Shown here: piece by piece, positions 1 through 8,239 of the stretch
How positions within the stretch are numbered: the stretch's first letter is position 1
How the letters are laid out: every line of letters begins with the position of its first letter
Source: CAZDUS01 sp964609375
GTDB lineage: Bacteria; Verrucomicrobiota; Kiritimatiellia; CAIKKV01; CAITUY01
Assembly (NCBI GenBank): GCA_964609375.1
Contig: CAZSSA010000039.1
Coordinates: 1 to 20,788 of the forward strand
Direction: 5' to 3'
Length of the DNA stretch: 20,788 nt
Notes under the pieces: generated by a model
Databases searched by the model: none
What the model was told of the DNA's origin: nothing
What the model saw: the letters and a program-made list of their open reading frames with translations, nothing else
Made by a program: the position numbers and the translations under genes

Positions 1-273
1 GCGTTGACAAAGAGTCAGATTGTGGCGGGAGTTGCTGAGGCTACGGATATCACGAAGAAGCAGGCAGTGGCGGTTATTGAGGCGTTGGTTTGCATGGCCT
101 ACAAGGGCGCCAAGAATGGCTTCACGGTTCCTGGTCTGGGCAAGTTGGTTCTTGTGAATCGCAAGGCTCGGATGGGTCGCAACCCGGCGACGGGCGAGAC
201 GATCAAGATCCCGGCCAAGCGCGTGGTGAAATTCCGCGTCGCGAAGGCTTGCAAGGATGCGATCCTTGGCTAA
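1..273 (+). CDS. HU-family nucleoid DNA-binding protein (5' end cut by window edge)
   Basis: This is a histone-like HU/IHF family protein that binds and bends DNA as a dimer and compacts the nucleoid. The visible 90 codons cover nearly the whole family length (about 90-100 residues). The N-terminal helix pair reads LTKSQIVAGVAEATDITKKQ. The beta-arm region carries the family signature GRNPATGETIKIPAKRVVKF, with the conserved Asn-Pro near the arm tip that intercalates into DNA. The frame is open to the first base of the window, and the TTG at position 4 is not preceded by a visible ribosome site, so the true start is probably a few codons upstream. The stop is TAA at 271-273, followed closely by a strong terminator, so the gene is the last or only gene of its transcript. 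HU and IHF subunits cannot be told apart with certainty from this much sequence. Confidence 0.93.
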   Translation, partial: ALTKSQIVAGVAEATDITKKQAVAVIEALVCMAYKGAKNGFTVPGLGKLVLVNRKARMGRNPATGETIKIPAKRVVKFRVAKACKDAILG

Positions 274-298
274 TTGACGTAGCGCTATTAAAGTGCGT

Positions 299-334
299 GG
301 CCGCGGTTGAAAGCCAACTGCGGCCTCTTTTTTT
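299..334 (+). terminator. Rho-independent terminator after the HU gene
   Basis: An 11-bp stem pairs 299-309 (GGCCGCGGTTG) with 315-325 (CAACTGCGGCC), with one G-U wobble and a 5-base loop. It is followed by TC and seven consecutive T (328-334). It sits 25 bases after the HU stop codon. This is a textbook intrinsic terminator on the plus strand. Confidence 0.92.
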
Positions 335-393
335 GCTGTCTCATCAGAGATGTCTGCCAGGATCTCCGGTGAGGCTGTTGAGGAGAGTAACGT

Positions 394-621
394 ATGCCTA
401 TTTATGAATATGAGTGTTCATCATGTGGAACACGGGTGGAAGCGTTGATTCGCAATAAAGATGATGTGCCGGTTAAGTGTGGCAAGTGCGGGGGTGATCT
501 TGCCAAGACGTTGTCGACCTTTAGTGTCTCTGCTGCTGGATCCGGTATGCCTGCACATGAGCCATCGGCCGCCTGTTCGAGCTGTTCGAGCGGTTCCTGT
601 CCGTATAGCGGCGGCGGTTAA
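394..621 (+). CDS. FmdB-type zinc-ribbon regulatory-like protein
   Basis: A 75-residue protein that begins MPIYEYECSSCG, the hallmark of the FmdB/CxxC_CxxC_SSSS small zinc-ribbon family. Two CxxC knuckles (C8/C11 and C29/C32) should bind one zinc. The C-terminal third is a Ser/Cys-rich tail with four more cysteines (CSSCSSGSC), typical of the family and probably disordered. The family was named from a putative regulator of the formamidase gene in Methylophilus, but its molecular role is unknown in most bacteria. The start is well supported by AGGAGAG at 381-387, seven bases from the ATG. It ends seven bases before the convergent ferritin-like gene, with no obvious terminator between. Family assignment is firm; function is not. 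Confidence 0.9.
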   Translation: MPIYEYECSSCGTRVEALIRNKDDVPVKCGKCGGDLAKTLSTFSVSAAGSGMPAHEPSAACSSCSSGSCPYSGGG

Positions 622-627
622 ACCGGG

Positions 628-843
628 TCAGGTTGGGCTTTTCCCTGCGTGAAGCTTGGCTTGCATGTCGTGGATCATCTTGGCGTGCTTTGATTCCTCG
701 ATCTCAAGTTTCTTGAGTAGCTCGCGGACGAAGTCGATTGGGCAGTCTGCCGCCAGTTTTGCGTAGAAGTCTCGTGCGCTCTCCTCTTTTCGTAAAGCGC
801 TCTTGAGAATTTCCTCAACGGTTGGTTTTAAGGTTGCTGTCAT
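628..843 (-). CDS. Half-length ferritin-like / rubrerythrin-like protein (two helices)
   Basis: A 71-residue protein with a single helix-turn-helix half of a ferritin-like diiron domain. Helix 1 carries EEILKSALRKEESARDFY, with E20/E21, and helix 2 carries LEIEESKHAKMIHDMQ, with E50 and H53. The E...ExxH pattern is the iron-ligand pattern of one half of a rubrerythrin four-helix bundle. Since only two helices are present, the diiron site would have to form between subunits. The E20-E50-H53 spacing also resembles that of encapsulated ferritins (EncFtn); no encapsulin gene is in the window. I chose the ATG at 841-843 because the conserved sequence begins there; a frame extension to 876 adds MGPHQKGQTET, which looks non-coding. 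The gene lies 51 bases after purL on the same strand and may be co-transcribed. The role in iron or peroxide handling is inferred. Confidence 0.75.
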   Translation of the reverse strand: MTATLKPTVEEILKSALRKEESARDFYAKLAADCPIDFVRELLKKLEIEESKHAKMIHDMQAKLHAGKSPT

Positions 844-894
844 GGTTTCCGTCTGACCTTTCTGATGTGGCCCCATTCGTGAGGCTTGGTCATA

Positions 895-3800
895 TCATGC
901 TTTAGTAAATGTTCTGGCATTTTGGAACATGCGAAGCCAAGGACCTGCTTCACTGGTGAAAAGGTGATCTGGTTTCCATGAAAGTTGTGTGCTCCGGAAT
1001 GCGCGCTCGGGGTGAGGCATCATAATGGTAACACGTCCGTCGCTGCTGGTGAGCCCGGTTAAGCCCTCAGGGGAACCATTTGGATTTAACGGGTAACGTT
1101 CTGCCGGAACTCCCGCATGATCCACATAACGGAGGCTGGCGAGGTGGCGGGCTCGAACCATCGGAAGGGAGCCTGTGATCTCGAAATTGGCGAATCCCTC
1201 GCCATGGGCGACCGGAATCGGAAGGCGTGATCCTTCCATGCCTTTCAGTAGTACGGATGGGGAATTCATGACCTCGACAGTAACGTAGCGGGCTTCGAAC
1301 TGTTCGATGCGATTCCGGGTGAAGCGTGGCCAGTCTTCCGCCCCGGGAATAATATCCTTGAGGAGGGAAACCATTTGGCAGCCGTTACACACGCCGAGGG
1401 TGAAAGTGTCCGAACGGTGGAAAAATTCAGAGAACATGGTGCGAAGCCGCTCGTTAAAGAGAATTGATCTTGCCCATCCTGCGCCAGCGCCCAGCACATC
1501 ACCGTAGGAGAATCCGCCACAGGCAACCAGTCCGGCGAAATTGGCGAGATTAAACCGTCCGGAGAGGAGATCGGTCATATGGACATCGACACTTTGGAAG
1601 CCAGCGCGGTCAAACGCAGCACCCATTTCCATATGCCCATTGATGCCTTGTTCGCGAAGGATGGCCATCCGTGGTCGGCTTCCACCACAATGGAACGGTT
1701 TTTCAGGATCGTAGGTGAGGGCGAAAGTCATTCCCGGATCATCCGGGTTCTTGACGGCATCATACTCTTCCTGTACGCAGGAGGCGTTGTCGCGGCGGGA
1801 TTGCATTTCGCGGGTTAATTCGGACCACGAGGATTGAAGCGCGGTTATTTCTTCGGCAAAGATGATGTTGCCGCCCATTTCGATGGTCAGGCGTTTATCG
1901 GCGGCAAGGCTCCCGATAACGAATGTAAGCCCGCCAAGGTGATGGCGGTTCAGTATTTCGTTCACGAGCGAGATGTCCCGATCCCGTACTTGGATGACGG
2001 CACCGAGTTCCTCGGAAAAGAGGATGGCCATTTCATCGTCGCCCAGGTCATCGATATGAATGTTTAGGCCTCGACGCGCGCCAAATGCCATTTCCGCCAG
2101 TGTTGTCAACAGGCCGCCATCGGATCGGTCATGATAGGCGAGCAACAGGCGGCTGGAGATGAGTTCCTGAATGGCGCTGAAGAAGTGAACAAGGTCCTGA
2201 GGATTGTCGACATCCGGGGGAGTGGAGCCCACCTGGTTATATACTTGGGCCAAGGCTGAGGCGCCAAGCCGGTTTTGTCCCCGGCCGAGGTCAAGCAACA
2301 GCAGAATGGAGTCCGGGTCATTCTTGAGATCCGGTGTGACGGCAAGGCGGACATCGGTGGCGGGGGCGAAGGCACTGACGATCAGGCTCAGCGGGGCAAC
2401 TTGTCGGTGGACGGCACCGGTTGAGTCCTGCCAGGTGGAGCGCATGGAAAGGGAATCCTTGCCAACAGGAATAGAGATTCCCAGCGCAGGGCAGAGTTCC
2501 ATGCCGACGGTACGAACGGTGTCATAAAGCGCTGCATCCTCGCCGTCTTCGCCGCAGGCGCACATCCAGTTGGCGGAGAGCTTGATGTTTCCGATGGGAC
2601 CAATCGGAGCGGAGGCGATATTGGTTATTGCTTCTCCCACGGCCATCCTTCCGGAGGCAGGGGCGGAAAGGAGAGCCAGCGGTGTTCGTTCGCCCATGGC
2701 CATGGCTTCGCCGGTGAAGCCGGAGTAGGTGGCTATGGTAATAGCGTTATCAGCGATCGGAACCTGATGGGGCCCCACCATCTGGTCGCGTGCAACCATG
2801 CCGGTAACAGTTCGATCCGTGATTGAAATGAGGAATGTTTTGTTGGCGACAGCCGGAAGGCGCAGGATGCGTTCCACGGCTTCGTGCAATTCAACGGCGG
2901 ACAGATCCAGTTCAGCATTCGTTTCGATGCGATGGTTTGCGGTGCGCAACATTTTTGGCGGTTTGCCGAGGATGATCTGAATATCCATGTCGATAGGGTT
3001 GTTGCCGAAGTGGGCGTCGTGCAACACCAAATGGCTATCCCCTGTGGCTTTCCCGATGACATGGGCCGGGCAACGTTCGCGTCGGCAGATCGCCATGAAT
3101 TGATCGAGGTCATCTGGCGTCACAGCAAGGACATAACGCTCCTGAGCTTCGCAACACCAGATTTCCATGGGGCTCATGGAGGATTCTTCGTTGGGAATGT
3201 TGCGGAGTTCAAAGCGGCCACCGGTTTCGGAAATCAGTTCGGGGCAGCCGTTGGAAAGTCCACCTGCGCCGATATCATGGATGCTGAGAATCGGATTCCT
3301 GCTGTTAAGGGCAATACATGCATTGAGGACTTCCTGGCATCGGCGTTGGATTTCGGCATTGTCGCGCTGAACAGAATCGAAATCCAGATTTTCGGCGTTG
3401 CTTCCGCTTCCCATGGAGGAGGCGGCTCCGCCACCCAGGCCGATGCGAAGGGATGGCCCCCCAAGCTGAATGACGAGAGCGTCCTTGGTGATGGGTTTCT
3501 TGGCAACATGTTTACGTTTGATATTGCCGAGTCCGCCAGCGGTCATAATGGGTTTGTGGTAACCGCGATAGCGATTGTTGTGGGTTTGCTCGTAAGTGCG
3601 GAAGATGCCGGTCAACTGGGGACGACCGAATTCATTGCCGAACCGGGCCCCGCCGATGGGGCCTTCGGTCATGATGTCGAGAGGGGTGGCAAGACGGGCG
3701 GGGAACTGGGCGTATTCCTGTTCCCAAGGCATGATAAAACCGGGAATGCGCAGGTTTGAAACCATGAAGGCGGATAGTCCCGCCTTTGGCCGACCGCCGA

Positions 3801-4785
3801 TACCGGTGGCGCCCTCGTCGCGAATTTCGCCGCCGACACCGGTGGCGGCGCCTGGATAGGGGGAGATGGCCGTGGGGTGATTATGAGTCTCGACCTTCAT
3901 CAGGATGTCGATTTGGTCGGGAGTGGCGCCATAATGATTTGAACCATCCGGATGAATTTCGAAACAATTTCCGGGGAATCCTTCCATGACGGCCGAGTTA
4001 TCCTCGTAAGCGAGGAGTGTCCCCTGCGGGTGGAGCCGGTGAGTGTTGCGGATCATGTCGAAAAGAGTTCGAGGCTGAGTGGCGCCGTCAATGATCCAGT
4101 CGGCGCGGAAGATCTTATGGCGGCAGTGTTCGGAATTAACTTGTCCGAACATGACCAGTTCGACATCCGTTGGATTGCGTTTCATTTGGGCGTAAGCGGC
4201 ATGAAGGTAACGGATTTCCTCGTCCGACAGGGCGAGTCCCAGTTCGATATTGGCGTTCTTCAGGGCGTTCAAGCCACCGGAGAGTACATCTACTATTTTG
4301 ACCGGGCTGGGGGGGAGGTGGCGGAAGATATCCGAGATGTCGGTATAGACCCCTTCGATCATGCGATCATGCAGGAAGGGGAGAATGGCGGAACAGTCGG
4401 AGTAAGGGAGTGAACGACTCCCCGTTCCTGAGATCCGGAAGAGGATGCCCCGTTCAACACGATTCACCTGGGTCATTCCGCAGTTATGAAAGATATCGGT
4501 CGCCTTGGAAGACCAAGGCGAAATGGTGCCTTTGCGCGGTGTTACAAAGAACCCGTCGTTCAGGGTTGGCTTGATGCGCGTTTCGGTATCCAGCAGGGCT
4601 GTGACTTCCTCCCAGAGGTTGGCTGGAAAATCCTGGCGGACGTCGACGGCAAAGATCTGAAAAGCACTGATGTTGTTGATGTGTAGGGACGGTGCCGCGT
4701 GCTGAAGGTCGTTTTCCAAAACGGAAAGTCGGAAAGCGGAGAGCGCAGGGGCACCTGAAAATATGTGAAGGGAATTGACTGTCAT
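895..4785 (-). CDS. purL: Phosphoribosylformylglycinamidine (FGAM) synthase, single-chain large form
   Basis: Catalyses the fourth step of de novo purine synthesis: FGAR + ATP + glutamine to FGAM. At 1296 residues it matches the large single-chain form typified by gammaproteobacteria (about 1295 residues), not the small PurL that needs PurQ and PurS. In order it has an N-terminal PurS-like and linker region, two AIRS-type halves (the first with ETHNHPTAISPYPGAATG; an AENLDFDSVQRDN segment follows) and a C-terminal class I glutaminase domain. In the glutaminase, the nucleophile is C1133 in GVCNGCQM and the His-Glu pair is H1258/E1260 in PHPERAFR, close to the positions known from the Salmonella enzyme. 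The start MTVNSLHIFSG is the first Met; the ribosome site is weak. It follows cysE by 52 bases on the same strand. Several long open frames on the opposite strand here are shadows. Confidence 0.97.
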   Translation of the reverse strand: MTVNSLHIFSGAPALSAFRLSVLENDLQHAAPSLHINNISAFQIFAVDVRQDFPANLWEEVTALLDTETRIKPTLNDGFFVTPRKGTISPWSSKATDIFHNCGMTQVNRVERGILFRISGTGSRSLPYSDCSAILPFLHDRMIEGVYTDISDIFRHLPPSPVKIVDVLSGGLNALKNANIELGLALSDEEIRYLHAAYAQMKRNPTDVELVMFGQVNSEHCRHKIFRADWIIDGATQPRTLFDMIRNTHRLHPQGTLLAYEDNSAVMEGFPGNCFEIHPDGSNHYGATPDQIDILMKVETHNHPTAISPYPGAATGVGGEIRDEGATGIGGRPKAGLSAFMVSNLRIPGFIMPWEQEYAQFPARLATPLDIMTEGPIGGARFGNEFGRPQLTGIFRTYEQTHNNRYRGYHKPIMTAGGLGNIKRKHVAKKPITKDALVIQLGGPSLRIGLGGGAASSMGSGSNAENLDFDSVQRDNAEIQRRCQEVLNACIALNSRNPILSIHDIGAGGLSNGCPELISETGGRFELRNIPNEESSMSPMEIWCCEAQERYVLAVTPDDLDQFMAICRRERCPAHVIGKATGDSHLVLHDAHFGNNPIDMDIQIILGKPPKMLRTANHRIETNAELDLSAVELHEAVERILRLPAVANKTFLISITDRTVTGMVARDQMVGPHQVPIADNAITIATYSGFTGEAMAMGERTPLALLSAPASGRMAVGEAITNIASAPIGPIGNIKLSANWMCACGEDGEDAALYDTVRTVGMELCPALGISIPVGKDSLSMRSTWQDSTGAVHRQVAPLSLIVSAFAPATDVRLAVTPDLKNDPDSILLLLDLGRGQNRLGASALAQVYNQVGSTPPDVDNPQDLVHFFSAIQELISSRLLLAYHDRSDGGLLTTLAEMAFGARRGLNIHIDDLGDDEMAILFSEELGAVIQVRDRDISLVNEILNRHHLGGLTFVIGSLAADKRLTIEMGGNIIFAEEITALQSSWSELTREMQSRRDNASCVQEEYDAVKNPDDPGMTFALTYDPEKPFHCGGSRPRMAILREQGINGHMEMGAAFDRAGFQSVDVHMTDLLSGRFNLANFAGLVACGGFSYGDVLGAGAGWARSILFNERLRTMFSEFFHRSDTFTLGVCNGCQMVSLLKDIIPGAEDWPRFTRNRIEQFEARYVTVEVMNSPSVLLKGMEGSRLPIPVAHGEGFANFEITGSLPMVRARHLASLRYVDHAGVPAERYPLNPNGSPEGLTGLTSSDGRVTIMMPHPERAFRSTQLSWKPDHLFTSEAGPWLRMFQNARTFTKA

Positions 4786-4837
4786 GCGAGGTTTCTTTCG
4801 ATGTTGAACCGGAAAATGATACCGGCCGAGGTAACGC

Positions 4838-5770
4838 CTATTCCTTGGAATGTTTATTAGTGATTAATGGTTTGGGTTGCTGGTTATAGACTCTGGAGTT
4901 TGGTGGAACGGAGTGAGTTAACCAAACATTGCCGCCGATTTCCGATCCCAATCCGATGACCGTATCGCCCCCCAGGATGGTAGCGCCAGCGTAGATGGTG
5001 ACGTTATCCTCGACCTGTGGGTGTCGTTTGATGCCTTTGATCGGGTTGCCGTCCTTATCCTTTGGGAAACTGAGGGCTCCGAGGGTGACGCCTTGGTAGA
5101 GTTTGACGTTTTTTCCGATAACACTGGTTTCGCCAATGACGACACCCGTTCCGTGATCGATGAAGAATCCTGGCCCGATGGTGGCGCCGGGGTGTATGTC
5201 GATGCCGGTTTGTGAGTGGGCGTGTTCGGACATGATGCGCGGGATCAACGGGACGCCAGCGGTGTAAAGGATATGAGCAATACGGTGTACGGCGATGGCT
5301 TGAAGGCCGGGATAACTCATCACGACTTCCATGATTGAATGTGCGGCTGGGTCGCCCTCGTAGGCGGCGGTAATATCTTGCTGCAGCACACGCTTGACGT
5401 CAGGCAGGGATTGAATAAGGTTGGCGACAGAGGCGGCGGCTTTTTCGGTGCAATCGCCGCAGTCCTTGCACTTGTCGAAATCGCACTGGTAGCGGAAGGC
5501 TTTTTCGACGTAGGCCCTCAAGAGTTCTGAGGCGGTATTGAGTCGTTCCGTGATGAATCCCTTGAGGTTTTTTGAGGGGACTGGGTCCAGGCCGTGACAA
5601 CCGGGGAAGAGGATGGCGACCAGATCGTCGAGGACTTGATAGATGGCCTTGCGACCGGCGAGATGAAAGCCCTTGGCCGTATTGGCCGTTACGGCGCAGG
5701 ATTCACATGAGCAAAGTGTAGAGACGACATCGGCTAATGTGTTTTGTAAAGGGTATGGTGTTTTATTCAT
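4838..5770 (-). CDS. cysE: Serine O-acetyltransferase, EpsC type
   Basis: Transfers acetyl from acetyl-CoA to L-serine, giving O-acetylserine for cysteine synthesis. The 310-residue protein has an alpha-helical N-terminal half and a C-terminal left-handed beta-helix of hexapeptide repeats (about residues 190-285). The active-site segment is FFIDHGTGVVIGET with D205/H206, and a second conserved His is in DIHPGA (H193). The Gly-rich loop NVKLYQGVTLGALSFPKD is typical of EpsC-like enzymes. An unusual feature is a cysteine cluster: C20, C22 and C25, then C96, C101, C104 and C107 (CDFDKCKDCGDC). I placed the start at the ATG ending at 5770; a longer frame from 5818 would overlap metXW by 29 bases and adds sequence that does not look like the family. 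It follows metXW by 19 bases, so sulfur amino acid genes are grouped. Confidence 0.93.
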   Translation of the reverse strand: MNKTPYPLQNTLADVVSTLCSCESCAVTANTAKGFHLAGRKAIYQVLDDLVAILFPGCHGLDPVPSKNLKGFITERLNTASELLRAYVEKAFRYQCDFDKCKDCGDCTEKAAASVANLIQSLPDVKRVLQQDITAAYEGDPAAHSIMEVVMSYPGLQAIAVHRIAHILYTAGVPLIPRIMSEHAHSQTGIDIHPGATIGPGFFIDHGTGVVIGETSVIGKNVKLYQGVTLGALSFPKDKDGNPIKGIKRHPQVEDNVTIYAGATILGGDTVIGLGSEIGGNVWLTHSVPPNSRVYNQQPKPLITNKHSKE

Positions 5771-5789
5771 GAGGGTAAAACCATCCTGT

Positions 5790-7556
5790 TCATGGCCGTG
5801 CGATTTTAACCAGCACACGTTCGGCGCCGAGGTTTCTCAATCCGAGCTTAATCAGCAGACGCCCCAGCAGGCTGTCCGCTATCGGGACGACCTTGACGAC
5901 GCGGAGATGATCCTCCTGGCACAATTGCATGAAATCGCGGAATGAGGCCAGATGGATATTAGGGGTGTCGTACCATTCAAACGGCAATTCGCGGGACTTG
6001 GGCATGCGTCCGATGAGGCCAAGGCGAAGTCGGTTTGTCCAGCAACCGAAGTTCGGGAAACTGACGATCCCTTCGCGGGCAATGCGGAGCATTTCGCGGA
6101 GGACATCACGGGGTTTGCGAACGACCTGAAGGGTTTGACTGAGAACCACATAATCGTAGGAATTGTCGGGGATCATGCTGAGATCCTCGTCAATATCGGC
6201 ATGGAAGACATCCAGACCCAAGTCCATGGCGGCGATGAGATGGTTGATATCGATATCGACGCCTAATCCGGTTGTGTTTCGGAGTGAAGCGAGTAGCGCA
6301 AGAAGATCGCCATCGCCACATCCCAGATCCAAGACCCTGGCTTTGGGTTGAATCATTCCCGAGATGCGTTGGTGATCCGCCCGCTTAGCGGGCTTTGTGA
6401 CCGAAGCAGATGAGGCTGCGGTTTCCTTTTTCATGAACGTCTTGATGGCACGGGAAAGATGTTCGATGTCGACAAGAAATGCATCGTGACCGGAAGGAGC
6501 CTTTAGGAGGCAATAGGAGATGCGTTTGCCGGCCTTCGCCAGTGCATTGGCGATCTCCAGAGACTGTTCCGGGGGGAAAAGCCAATCGGAACTCAGGGCC
6601 ACCACGAGGAAACGGGAATTAACATCGCGGAAGGCGGAAGGGAGATCGCCATATTGTTCTGATAGGTCGTACGAGTCCATGGCGTGAGTGATGTGGAGAT
6701 AAGAATTCGGGTCAAAGCGCTCAACGAATTTTTCGCCCTGATATTGCAGATAGCGTTCGACTTCAAACAGGGTTTTGAAACGTTCCGCGGGCTCGAAGGC
6801 GCGCTTGCGGCGGCCGAATTTAACCGCCATGATTTCAGGAGAAAGGTATGTGATGTGGCCGATCATGCGAGCGGCGGCCAGTCCGTCCTTTGGGATTTTT
6901 CCTGTGCCGTAGTAATCGCCTCCGGACCAGGCGGGATCACTGGTGATGACTTCGCGGCCGACGATGTCAAAGGCCAACGCTTGTGTTGAAAGCGAGGCGG
7001 CAGAGGCAATGCAGATACAGCGATCCACCACGTCAGGGTACAGGATGCTCCATTCCAGAACTTGCATTCCCCCAAAGGAGGCGCCGATGACGGCATGGAC
7101 GCGGTTGATTCCAAGATGGTTCAGGAGCATGTAATGCGCCCGAACGATATCACGGATTGTGATGGCGGGGAAGCGTGAGCCATAGGGGCGGCCAGTTTCA
7201 GGGTCGATGGATGAAGGGCCTGTGGTTCCCTTGCAGCCGCCAAGAATGTTTGCGCAAATGACATGGTAGCGGTTGGTGTCGATTCCTTTGCCGGGGCCCA
7301 CCATGTCGTCCCACCAGCCAGGATGCTTATCTTCCAGAGTGTGATAACCGGCCACATGGGCGTCGCCGCTAAGGGCATGACAGACGAAAACGACATTATC
7401 GCGGTTTTTTGATAGCTCACCGTAGCTCTCATAGGCGATCTGAAGTTTGAGGAGTTTGCCCCCGCCTTCAGTAATAAATCCATCAGGAGGCAACTGGATT
7501 GTTGCCGTATGGGATCCCACCATGCCGACGGATTGATGAACAGATGCTTTTGTCAT
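5790..7556 (-). CDS. metX: Homoserine O-acyltransferase MetX fused to MetW methyltransferase-like protein
   Basis: A 588-residue two-domain protein. Residues 1 to about 377 form an alpha/beta-hydrolase homoserine O-acetyltransferase (or O-succinyltransferase) with nucleophile S160 in VIGASFGGMQ, acid D324 and base H357 in SGHDAF; it activates homoserine for methionine synthesis. After a short Ala/Lys linker, residues about 393-588 are a MetW domain with the SAM-binding motif VLDLGCGDGD (408-417) and the family segment NFGCWTNRLRLGLIGRMPKS. MetX and MetW are adjacent separate genes in many proteobacteria, where MetW is thought to assist MetX; here they are one chain. The ATG overlaps the cutA stop as ATGA, implying translational coupling. 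Acetyl versus succinyl specificity cannot be decided by eye. Confidence 0.95.
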   Translation of the reverse strand: MTKASVHQSVGMVGSHTATIQLPPDGFITEGGGKLLKLQIAYESYGELSKNRDNVVFVCHALSGDAHVAGYHTLEDKHPGWWDDMVGPGKGIDTNRYHVICANILGGCKGTTGPSSIDPETGRPYGSRFPAITIRDIVRAHYMLLNHLGINRVHAVIGASFGGMQVLEWSILYPDVVDRCICIASAASLSTQALAFDIVGREVITSDPAWSGGDYYGTGKIPKDGLAAARMIGHITYLSPEIMAVKFGRRKRAFEPAERFKTLFEVERYLQYQGEKFVERFDPNSYLHITHAMDSYDLSEQYGDLPSAFRDVNSRFLVVALSSDWLFPPEQSLEIANALAKAGKRISYCLLKAPSGHDAFLVDIEHLSRAIKTFMKKETAASSASVTKPAKRADHQRISGMIQPKARVLDLGCGDGDLLALLASLRNTTGLGVDIDINHLIAAMDLGLDVFHADIDEDLSMIPDNSYDYVVLSQTLQVVRKPRDVLREMLRIAREGIVSFPNFGCWTNRLRLGLIGRMPKSRELPFEWYDTPNIHLASFRDFMQLCQEDHLRVVKVVPIADSLLGRLLIKLGLRNLGAERVLVKIARP

Positions 7557-7969
7557 GGTTTGCCGCGTTTTTTTGCAACTCCACTCTTAGTGTCTCGGCG
7601 GTGAAAAGTCAATGATTTGCCCCGTCGTGAAGGTGTTTGGGTAATGGGGCTACGTGTTTCTGCCGTGATCCAGTTCAGGTAGTCAGGAAGTCCTGCGTTG
7701 ATGGGTACAGTAACGATTTCCGGGAGTTCGTAGGAGTGTTGGGTTCGGATGAGGGACTGAAGCGGTTTTGTGTGCTGGGCTCTCGTTTTGCACAGCAGCA
7801 GATGCTCCCGCCCGGATACCATTTTCCCCTTCCATCGATAGGTGCTGCGAATGGGCCAGAACTGGACACAGGCGGCAAGTTTAGCCTCAACGATAATGCC
7901 CGCGAGGCGGACGGCGTCAGCGATCGATTTCACGGTTGTCAAAATGATGACATAGCTCGGAGGTTTCAT
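7553..7969 (-). CDS. cutA: CutA1 family divalent-ion tolerance protein
   Basis: A small trimeric PII-like fold protein linked to copper/divalent metal tolerance in E. coli, although its true role is unsettled. The core matches the family throughout: YVIILTTV near the N-terminus, the segment AKLAACVQFWPIRSTYRWKG with the conserved AACV, then ELPEIVTVPINAGLPDYLNWI. Core length is about 105 residues, followed by a basic, low-complexity tail of about 33 residues ending in KKRGKP that is not part of the usual family. I chose the ATG ending at 7969 because it starts right before the first strand; a TTG start at 8017 adds 16 unsupported residues. Neither has a clear Shine-Dalgarno. The stop overlaps the metXW start by four bases (ATGA), so it is probably the first gene of the cutA-metXW-cysE-(purL) unit. 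Confidence 0.88.
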   Translation of the reverse strand: MKPPSYVIILTTVKSIADAVRLAGIIVEAKLAACVQFWPIRSTYRWKGKMVSGREHLLLCKTRAQHTKPLQSLIRTQHSYELPEIVTVPINAGLPDYLNWITAETRSPITQTPSRRGKSLTFHRRDTKSGVAKKRGKP

Positions 7970-8130
7970 GGCAACAAGGTACAGTTTTGAGGGGGAGGGT
8001 GCAAGAATCCAACTCAATCATAAGGCTGTTCGTTTCTTGGAATATACGTGCGGCTGTAGCTATCGGTAGTTCCAGAGGTGGCTAAGTGATCAAGGTGGGG
8101 AGTGGAGGGGGTGATTTTCTGGCGCATGGT

Positions 8131-8163
8131 CCGTCCCTTCGTGGACGGTCTCGCATACCGTCC
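8131..8163. repeat. Two mutually exclusive hairpins sharing one arm
   Basis: CCGTCC (8131-8136) can pair with GGACGG (8143-8148) across a 6-base loop. The same GGACGG, extended to GGACGGT (8143-8149), can instead pair with ACCGTCC (8157-8163) across a 7-base loop. Both stems are perfect. The element lies in the 270-base divergent gap between cutA (minus) and the zinc-ribbon gene (plus). It could be a binding site with repeated half-sites or an alternative-structure leader; no function is shown. Confidence 0.5.
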
Positions 8164-8190
8164 TTGTTCTTGCCAGGGTGGAGAAAAAAG

Positions 8191-8219
8191 TGGAACCGCC
8201 GGTGGGGGTGTGGTATAAA
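8191..8219 (+). promoter_or_regulatory. Candidate sigma70-type promoter for the zinc-ribbon gene
   Basis: TATAAA at 8214-8219 lies 17 bases after TGGAAC at 8191-8196. The -10 is good and the -35 weak (3 of 6). Transcription would start near 8226, leaving a leader only just long enough for the GGAGGG ribosome site at 8228-8233. Confidence 0.4.
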
Positions 8220-8239
8220 AACGAGTGGAGGGTGAAGAC

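Noticed and set aside
90..407. 105-codon frame overlapping the HU gene and its terminator
   Set aside because: It is out of frame with HU, runs through the terminator and has no recognisable content.
2884..3759. 291-codon open frame on the plus strand inside purL
   Set aside because: It is fully antisense to conserved PurL sequence, has no family resemblance and no ribosome site; it arises from purL codon bias.
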